Part shown: one piece after another, positions 56,164 to 64,000 of the stretch
Layout: each line of letters starts with the position of its first letter
Position numbering within the stretch: position 1 is the first letter of the stretch
NCBI RefSeq assembly: GCF_902459465.1
Contig: NC_047081.1
Span: 2,170,001-2,234,000 of the forward strand
Direction of reading: 5' to 3'
DNA length: 64,000 nt
Origin: Asterias rubens
Taxonomy: Eukaryota > Echinodermata > Asteroidea > Forcipulatida > Asteriidae
The notes under the pieces: generated by a model
Database searches by the model: none
What the model was told of the DNA's origin: nothing
Seen by the model: only the letters and a program-made list of their open reading frames with translations
Translations under genes and position numbers: made by a program

Positions 56164-56390
56164 TTTAATTTTGCTTTTCAGATAGGGGCAATGATGTCAC
56201 GATAACTATTGACCAATCATAGGTAAGCATTCATGGTGACCATTGACCTACAGATTTTGTGGTAAAGGGTTTAATTTCTGCTTTACAAATCAGGGTAATG
56301 ATGTCATGACAACTGTTGACAATCATAGAGCATTCTTGATGACCTTTGACCTAAAATTTTGTTGTTTAGGGTATTCTTTAATAAAATTTC
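56164..56390. repeat. Two-copy tandem duplication with DR1-like sites
   Basis: Blocks GGGGCAATGATGTCACGATA and AGGGTAATGATGTCATGACA, then TTGACCWATCATAG, occur about 106 bp apart; each ends in TGACCNTTGACCT. Confidence 0.8.
56237..56352 (-). promoter_or_regulatory. Pair of DR1 nuclear-receptor-type sites
   Basis: TGACCTTTGACCT at 56340-56352 is an exact direct repeat with 1-bp spacing (AGGTCAAAGGTCA on minus), the preferred site of RXR/HNF4/COUP-TF. TGACCATTGACCT at 56237-56249 differs by one base. Confidence 0.4.
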
Positions 56391-56756
56391 CAGATAAATT
56401 GTCTTCTTTGTGACATCCTTCCATACAAGTAAGAGGAAAAGTCGTAAAAATACTATTAACTCAATTAAATATTGAGTATTTAACAATAGGCAACTAAACT
56501 GTGAGACTTTCCGAAGCTTTACACTTCTCTCTCAAAGTGTGGGTTATCGATTGAAAGCTGGCAAGGTTGTCATAAATAATTTCAAGGTAGCTTTAAAATT
56601 AAGTCCTCCTGTAGCCACAGGGTTTGGGATTAGGTCCAAAATGTCACAGTGAAACATACATACAGTAGTTAATAATCTATGCTTGCATTTAGCAAGGAAT
56701 GTTTTCTACCTATAGGTGAAGCAAAGTTCACATAACAACAGATTTGCGTTTTGGAT

Positions 56757-57230
56757 ATCGCAGACAGTTGGCGCTTAACCTGTAAGCAGAGAATGGCTTT
56801 CATAAGCGAACAAATTCCACAGTAAATCAGTGTCATGGCACTATGCTCGGTTCATGAAACTGAATTTGTATAAATATACTCCCAGCTGAAACTGAAGAAC
56901 TGTCAGACTTTGTCACTCATCATTTATTGTGTCAATAAATCCGCTTTCCGTCCGGAGATCACTTTGTAATGCCTGTTTATTGTAGACAGTTGGCGCTTAC
57001 CATGTAAGCAGAGAACGCCTTTCGTAAGTGAACAAATTCCACAGTAAGCAGTGTCATGGCACTATGCCTGGGTCATGAAACTGTGCTTGTATAAATATAT
57101 CTCGCCACTGAAACGTAAGAACTGTCAGACTTTGTCACTCATCACCAATTGTGTCAATAAGTCCGCTTTCTGTCCAGAGATCAAGCTATCAGTCTGATGG
57201 TTTTTTAATGCCTGTTTATCAGACGTGAAA
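56757..57230 (+). repeat. Two tandem 222-bp units, LTR-like
   Basis: Each unit has GACAGTTGGCGCTTA, AGTGTCATGGCACTATGC, a TATAAATATA box, ACTGTCAGACTTTGTCACTC and TGTCAATAA(A/G)TCCGCTTTC. TATA plus AATAAA-type signals suggest LTR or promoter-bearing repeats, but no retroelement coding region is attached. Confidence 0.6.
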
Positions 57231-57558
57231 ACAAGTTCACCTTTGGGTAATACAATCTAAATTCTGTGGTTGGACTAGGGGGGATTTGGAGGGTATATGC
57301 ATACAACAGGTGCCTGAGCTCTGGTGTGATAGAAGAGGCATGTAGCTTGACAGTGTACAAAAGGAACTCTATCTCACTCGCATAAGCAGACAACCCTAAC
57401 AGCAAAGCAAAAGTCTCATACTTCAAAGGCGTAGCTCCACAAAACCTTGCTCGAAAATACTTGAGCGCAAGTTTGACGTTGACATTGTACAAAACGATAG
57501 CTATCCCACTCGCATAAACAGACAACCCTAACAGGAAAGCAAACGTCTCATACTTCAA
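57205..57558 (-). other. Open frame with two 44-residue repeats
   Basis: A 117-codon minus-strand frame includes two copies of a 132-bp tandem repeat (LKYETFALLLGLSAYAS and MKYETFAFLLGLSVYAS). No homology recognised. Most likely a repeat-derived frame rather than a gene. Confidence 0.3.
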
Positions 57559-57594
57559 AGGCGTAGCTCCACAAAACCTTGCTCGAAAATACTT

Positions 57595-57932
57595 GTGTGC
57601 TTTCAGACGCTTGATTTCGGGACCTCAAATTCTAATTCTAAGGTCTCGAAATCAAATTCATGGAAGATTACTTTTTTTCTTAAAAACTTCATCATTTCAG
57701 AGGGAGCCGGATCTCACAATGTGTTATACTATCAACCTCTGAGAGGTGTGGTAAGTACTCAAAATAATTATTAGCATAAAACCCTACTTGGTAACGAGTA
57801 ATGGGGAGAGTCTCCCCATTACTCGTTACCAAGATAAGGTTTTGGGGAGAGTCTCCCCATTACTCGTTACCAAGTAGGGTTTTATGTTAATAATTATTGT
57901 GAGTAATTACCGATAGTGTCCACTACCTTTAA
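57595..57932 (+). mobile_element. Rearranged MITE, family A
   Basis: Right two-thirds of the element, with an internal inverted/duplicated block: GGTAACGAGTAATGGGGAGA is followed by its inverse twice. Right TTAA present. Confidence 0.8.
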
Positions 57933-59819
57933 GGAGCCATAATTATTATTATTTATTAAGTGACCATCCACGATCCTGTCATATGCCATGATGTTAAACA
58001 TCCCACACCTGGTTACCATCTAAGTATCATTTTATATCATCAGCCATCTGTTAATAAATATCAAACTTGTCAATAAAGCTTGGGTTGAGAGAGTTTGGCC
58101 TCTGAGATGTCTGAACAGCTGAGCGAATGAACACCTGAGTTCTTAGCCCTGTCAGCAAGTCAAATAGTTAACACTTTAAAAAACAATTTGGTCATAATTA
58201 GTGATCTTTAAAAAAAACATTTTCAAAGTTGTGACTGCATGGAGAATTTTGTATTAGTCCTGTTATAAAATACAGCACGCTACACATAAACTGGTTTACT
58301 GCAGGGAACGGTTTTGTTTGCAGCAATTTTGCTTAGCAACATATTGAGACTGAGTTTTTTTTTGCGTAACCAGAATACTAATTATTGAGAAGCAAATTGT
58401 GATTTTCACTCAGGGATGTAATAGGCTGAAGTATCAGTCGTGCAAAATCATGTTGTGCTAAGCTTATTAATTAAATTAGGCCTACTGATTACTTAAAATT
58501 AGTCTCATCTCTTTAAAATACCAGACTGTAGATCTTACATCATGTCGATACAGATAATAGATGTCCTAGTGCGTAGTGTCCGAGAAATTCTAAATAAATG
58601 TTGGCATTCTTCGTTGCCGTGTCGGTATGCAAGACATGCTTGGTGTGTGTGATTTCAGGACACGATGATGATAAATGGACAGAGATATATGGCTGGCGAT
58701 ATGACCACAGAATAAATTACTCCATGTTAGGTTTAAGGGCTAGTGCTTTCCAATGACAATTACTCAAAGACTTGTTTTTCAGTAGACCTATAAATGCATT
58801 AACTTTTATTTTTTTGTATGAGCAATGTAGGCCTCTGTCATCCCTTTAATTTTGTTGTAAAGACTAATATCGAACCAGGTTTTTCAAGCATGGCAATTTT
58901 TTTTTTTTTCAATTGTGAAAAACAAACACATTTCATACGTAGCATGAAAATAGATTCATATAATTAAGATTCTATGTTCTCACCCCACCGCCCCCCTTTT
59001 CTGACTATGACCAAACCTAACCCAAACTGTATCTGTAGACGCTAATATTAACTATGACTAGCGTTTACCATCTAAACCATATCCCAAAATCTACCCCCAA
59101 TAACTGAGCCTTCAGCCCCAACCCCCACCTAACCAAAACCCAAAATCCCGACCCCCTTCTTGGCACTCCACATTGCCCCCCTTGAAGCTACCCCTTAAAT
59201 GTAACAACATTCCTCACCTGCACAAGAATTGCCTACCTCAAGTCGACATATAACCCAATAATGATACAACAAATATAACACGATCCCTGGGAGTAAATAG
59301 CTTGAAAGTCTCCTGCAAAAGAAGCCTTTCCTGGACGACTCCATCAAGCCACAACTCAGAGTATTGGTTTATGCTTCTTCACAGTGTATAGATACAATTA
59401 GATTATGTTATCAAGTGATTTGCAGGCAAAGAATGGGAAATGATTGTACTTTTTTACAAGTTCAAGTTTTGTGTATCTGGTGAGTGCACACAGCGCACAA
59501 ACGAAAGAGCTCTCCCAATATTGTCTGTAGAAGATAATTCTGTGGACTTAAGGGGGAACTGATTCAAGTGAGACCAAATAGTGAAGAATAATGACATGTA
59601 TCTAGAACGCTAGCTCTTAGGGCTTGTTTTCAGACACCACATTTTATAAACCAACTATTTCCTGTTTTTCTACTTTAAAAGCCTGAAGACATGTTCGGAC
59701 ACCATTCAAGAAACAAAGCAATGCTTCATGTTTCTTTTTCCCGGCATCTGTTTAATTCATTTGGTCGTGGTGGATCAAAATGTTAATTAACTCAGCTTGT
59801 TCTAAAAAGTCACTAGTAG

Positions 59820-60100
59820 AGTCTCCTGTTTCCGAAGTCAAAACCCTGAACTGTTTAACTTTCCTCAATGAACTTTACATGAACATTCATATTTATTTAA
59901 ACTTCTTAAACCAACTTTCTTTGTAGAGTATGCTAGTTTTGTTTTCTTGTTTTCATATGTAATTGGCCATTAGTCTCCTGTCTCCAAAGTCCAAACCCTG
60001 AATTCAGAAGCAAATTCGAACTTTCCTAAATGAACTTTACGTGAATATTCATATTTATTTATTTACACTTCTTATACTTTCTTAGTCAAGTATGTTTTCT
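59820..60100. repeat. Two-copy tandem duplication (~152 bp)
   Basis: GTCTCCTGTTTCCGAAGTCA and GTCTCCTGTCTCCAAAGTCC start the copies; both contain AATGAACTTTACRTGAAYAT and TCATATTTATTT. Confidence 0.8.
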
Positions 60101-62106
60101 TTTTCTCTTTTTTCTAACGCTTTCCTGCGAGTTTATGCGTGTTCTGTCTTTGTATACATAGGGCCTATGCATTACAATGTAGTTCTGTAATTTTTGGAAA
60201 TGTGTTTGTGGAAAAAAATAAAAATATCTTTTTAGGCCATTTTGTGGGCAAGATTTTTCAATGCCAAGGAAATCAAAGTTCAAACATACCTCATGAGACC
60301 TGACCCTATTTTCTAAAACATCTTATCCCTAAAAAAAATTCCACAACATTTCAAACCCAGCCCAGTTTGTGTCTGAGCTTCAACATGTGGACAATAAATT
60401 CAGTCTCGCGCTCCTCCAGTTTTCCCCGTAATCCTCATTCTTCAAGATTAATCAACCCTGACATTTGCTAGTCTGCCACACACTACACTCTAGACTTAGG
60501 TCCCACATTTTCTTCAAAACGCTTGTTCCACCCCCTTGACGCTCAAGTTCCCCGACCCTCTAATGCACTTGAGTTACCTTTAAGTACTTTCTAATGGCCT
60601 GGCCAATATGTTTTTATACAGGAAACACATTGCCCCCAGCAGTTGTAGCTTAGTCAATTCTACATACTCGGGCACACACAGATTTTTTTTAACTGACAAC
60701 TGTGGTGAAGATAAAAAAATAGTGTTGAAACTTGTTTATGCATCAGCTGCCCTATTACCATGGTCAGTTGAAGAACTGCAATGGTTGTGTGTAAAATGCA
60801 GAATCACATTATGAGCGGACAGATATCTTTACTACTGTTTTGAACTTGCCAGCAAACATAACATTCAATACCTTCCAGCGATCAATCTTGTCTGAATCGA
60901 TGCTCACATGGAACTGCCTTTCCACATCTCTTTCCCCACAAACCAGCACATTGAATCAAAACACGAAACCCTCTTCCCAAAAAGTGTAACAACAATCAGC
61001 CAGTCACCCTTGTTCCCTAAATAACCAAGCCGGCAGAGTGCAATATTCCCAACGACCCATTAAAAACAAGACCTGTTAAAACTCTTTTGAACAATTACTC
61101 CGCACAGTCAGGCCCTAACCAAACTGACACCCTTTTGACAAACGATGTAACAGAATAGCAATCAACTTGAACTCCCTCAGACAAACATACCCTCCATCGA
61201 CCTTCTTCCTCCCTCTGAGATGTTACAATTGCGAAAAACATTGCAGCATCTTTTATTTTGAGACTTGGCTAGCCATCGCGGCATCAGTTCAGGGCGATTT
61301 ATGTCAAATTCTTGCTTCGGTGTTTTTTGGGGAGCGACATTTCTGTCAGATGGACTGACAAATGACAACCATTTACCACTAGATTACCATAAACAAACGC
61401 CAGGCAGTTTGTTTTTAACAACAGGAGTTGATCATGAGTGGTTTGCCTGCCGGTTGGCAAGATCCTTAGGGATAGGGGATTAAACTTGGTGCCAAGTCCT
61501 AGGTTGATGAAACCTTAATCATGACTTATACAAATTACAGACCCATGATTTGTTAGACTTGGTGCAACATTGACTGACATTGAAAAGCTTACAAATGAAA
61601 ATCACAACCTATGGCTCATTAATCATAGCACAAACTGTGTACACAAATCCACCATCAGTTTAAAAGAAGAAACACTATCACAGTCCGGGAAGAAAAAAAA
61701 ATGGATTTGTTCAACAACAAAAAAAGGAGAACAAAACCAACAAAAACATAAACCTACTTCGCATTGCATCCACCTAAAAAGAAGCAGTATCAAACTACAA
61801 TAGCCCCCTCTACCCTACACATGATAAAAAGTCAGCTTTGGTTATTTTGACCAACTGAATTATTATTCAGGATGACAGGAGGCCCTACTTCACATTTCTC
61901 TGGACGATTGGTACTTGAACAAGTTTGAATAACAATGTGGAGGTTTCAGATCCTGTTCTTGCAGAGTATGGAGAAGAAAATTATTGAGGTTTACTCGTGG
62001 GGATGGGGGTTTGCTTAATTTTTAGGGAAAGAATTCCACGTAATATTTTTTTCTAGAATTAAAGAAACAAAAAAATCCACTTGGAATGCCTCCACCTTGG
62101 AGAACA

Positions 62107-62226
62107 GGGATGAATTTCACAAAGAGTTAGGACTAGTCTTATCTTGAGTTAGGATGAGTTACTCGTCCTAACCTAACTTAGCCATACATTTTGTATATCT
62201 CCTAGGACTAGTCCTAAGTTAGGACT
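62107..62226. mobile_element. Foldback MITE, family D (right end truncated)
   Basis: ATTTCACAAAGAGTTAGGAC, GAGTTAGGATGAGTTACTCG, CTAGGACTAGTCCTAAGTTA; then joins a family A fragment. Confidence 0.75.
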
Positions 62227-62410
62227 TCAGCTGAAGTATTTTATTATTTGAGTGAAAAGTACCTCTTTCTTTCTCAAAACTCTGTTACATTACTTCAGAG
62301 GGAGTCAAATGTCACAATGTTTTAACGGCCTACTATCAAAATCTATCTATAGTAAGTTTTTATGCTAACAATTATTTTGAGTAACTACCAATAGTGTCCA
62401 GTGCCTTTAA
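62227..62410 (+). mobile_element. Right half of MITE family A
   Basis: AGTACCTCTTTCTTTCTC, CACAATGTTTTAA and ACCAATAGTGTCCAGTGCCT + TTAA. Confidence 0.75.
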
Positions 62411-62839
62411 GATGCCATACTCAGTCGATGATACGCTAGCTCGTTACAGATTAATGTTTGATGATCAATGCATGACACTATTTCATGGTCAACTAACACC
62501 ATATTATAATTAAAGGTATTTACTTTCTCGGTTGAAGCGAAGATAGAATGACATCATGCTTGGATGAAGTCTAAACAGTCCCAATCAGTGCTTGACTTGG
62601 CGTCATAAAAGGACCAAAGACCTTTATGCACATGACGTCATTTGAATAGGGCGCCCTCTCGCGTAGAAATAAAAAAAGTGGCTGTGAATAGGCCTATCCT
62701 GGGGATGTTTCAGTTACCACATTTTCAATTATCAACAAATTATAAACCTTTCTATTGAATAACTCCTGGTTGCTTTGTTATATACACAATTGGCAGGATT
62801 ATTGGACAGTCTGTACCCAAACTTTAGAGAGATATCGCA

Positions 62840-62871
62840 CCCCCCCCCCCAAAAAAAAAAAAAAAAAAAAA
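62840..62871. repeat. Poly-C/poly-A junction
   Basis: About 10 C directly followed by about 20 A; a similar tract occurs at 63170-63193. Confidence 0.9.
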
Positions 62872-64000
62872 CATTTTCAACAACCACATTCCACAAACAA
62901 AAGCATTGTGTGATCACATCCGAATAAATCACTCATTGTGCATTACCAAACTGATGCTAAAATTGAGATACGATTGTAAAGCCTCTAACGCGCTCAGTGT
63001 GAAAACAAACGTATCAGGGAATCAATATCTTTGTGTGTTTAAACACAGAGGAAGGGTCCTAAGCATTGATTTTTCTCTCAACAATAATATGAATGTTTTA
63101 ATCTCTGTTGATGTTGTCAAACCACTCAATAATTAGACTGGATGCTGTCGCTCTACCATAAGGCTACCCCCCCCCAAAAAAAAAAAAAAAAAACCCACTA
63201 AAAACACACCCAAAAAACCCATAAATATGTTGATTTTGGACTTGCCAACTTTCTCAATTTAAGATTCTAAAAGTGAAACCTACATAATATAGAACTTTAA
63301 TTCCTGTCTGTTTCTTTTTCTATTAAACCCAAAGTGAACAAGAACTCAAAACGTGGCCGAAAGGGAAAGAGCCAAGACGTCAAGTCTTTCCCAAACACGC
63401 TATGTTTGATCATGGATAAGCTTCAAGTCAACAAACACAACTGACGAGCAAACAATACACAAGATCCAAACAAGTGTGCACCACCAGTCATGTATTGACT
63501 CGCTCATTACCTCCAGGCACTTCAGAACATTGACAAGCTTTTTTTCGAGAAGAATATCGTTGCTTGTGGAATAATAACAGTCTTTAGCAGTTCATTGTAC
63601 GGGATGGAATGTTTAAACGGTTCAGAAAAGTCAAGTCGCATGCATAATTGGTTATATTGGTTTTAAGACATCAGAAGCGATCCCTGTAAGTGGATGCAGT
63701 AAGTTGTACAACTACAAGAAGACGGTTGACAACCCTACACTCCATGCTTGATGGTAGACAGCCGCTTACTATGATAAAGGGGCACTGCTGCCACCAGGGG
63801 GTAAAGTCATAGAGGTGCCTAAGCACAAAAGGTAGCTAAGCTCAACACACAAATGTGCTTACCAGAACAAAGTTCTTGTAGGCATATATATTTACGTTTA
63901 TGTAGGATTAAAGCAATTGAACGTTTTTAACAAACTTTAGAAAAAATACTTTGCTGTTCAGATAACCCATGGAGGAATAAATTATAGTAAACTGCATGTT

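Larger units (their letters stand above)
55065..64000. other. Presumed unc5 first intron / 5' flank
   Basis: No coding exon could be supported, and the unc5 signal-peptide exon was not identified. It contains an exon-edge duplicate, four two-copy tandem duplications, two partial family A MITEs, a family D foldback, and poly-C/poly-A junctions. 58.0-59.8 and 60.1-62.1 kb show no recognised repeat or gene. Confidence 0.55.

Noticed and set aside
63510-63560. Possible unc5 exon 1 end (CQCSEVPG before GTAATG, phase 1)
   Set aside because: The phase fits exon 2, but upstream sequence shows no signal peptide or start codon.

Overview
This window is eukaryotic nuclear DNA: split genes with GT-AG introns, tRNA-derived SINEs, many short TTAA-flanked MITEs, and no bacterial-type features. 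The gene set (Wnt8, the sperm channel subunit CatSper3, a netrin receptor UNC5) points to an invertebrate deuterostome. An echinoderm is most likely, perhaps a sea star, but the taxon is inferred from gene families and repeat style and was not tested.

Layout. (1) 1-9.3 kb: one orphan minus-strand exon at the left edge (59-142), then a complete 8-exon catsper3 gene on the minus strand (9312 down to 4788, 388 aa predicted). (2) 9.3-11.66 kb: a divergent intergenic gap. (3) 11.66-15.97 kb: a complete 6-exon wnt8 gene on the plus strand (352 aa), with a poly(A) signal near 16392. (4) 16-18.5 kb: a 35-bp minisatellite and repeats. (5) 18.5-20.0 kb: a 490-aa reading frame on the minus strand, uninterrupted by introns, that I do not recognise; it may have a 5' UTR exon near 24.2 kb. 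(6) 20-31.8 kb: repeat-rich DNA with nested foldback elements, one orphan exon (25866-25927), a cluster of POU-type palindromes and a cluster of AACTGGTT sites. (7) 31.8-55.06 kb: 14 exons of a minus-strand unc5 gene covering Ig, Ig, TSP1, TSP1, TM, ZU5, UPA and death domain (about 1017 residues visible). The signal-peptide exon was not found and must lie upstream, either in 55-64 kb or outside the window. (8) 55-64 kb: presumed unc5 first intron or 5' flank, with repeats and several two-copy tandem duplications.

The three recognised genes do not form a pathway unit: catsper3 is a sperm Ca2+ channel subunit, wnt8 a secreted axis/mesendoderm signal, and unc5 a netrin guidance and dependence receptor. 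The most striking non-genic signal is the repeat landscape. One MITE family (A) occurs about 19 times in 64 kb with a conserved central hairpin. At least six other foldback families are present. Many local two- or three-copy duplications occur, two of which copied the edge of a coding exon (catsper3 exon 5 and unc5 exon 2). A 147-bp tandem array carries a 294-codon open frame. All exon boundaries were placed by eye from splice consensus, phase continuity and remembered family similarity; no alignment was run.
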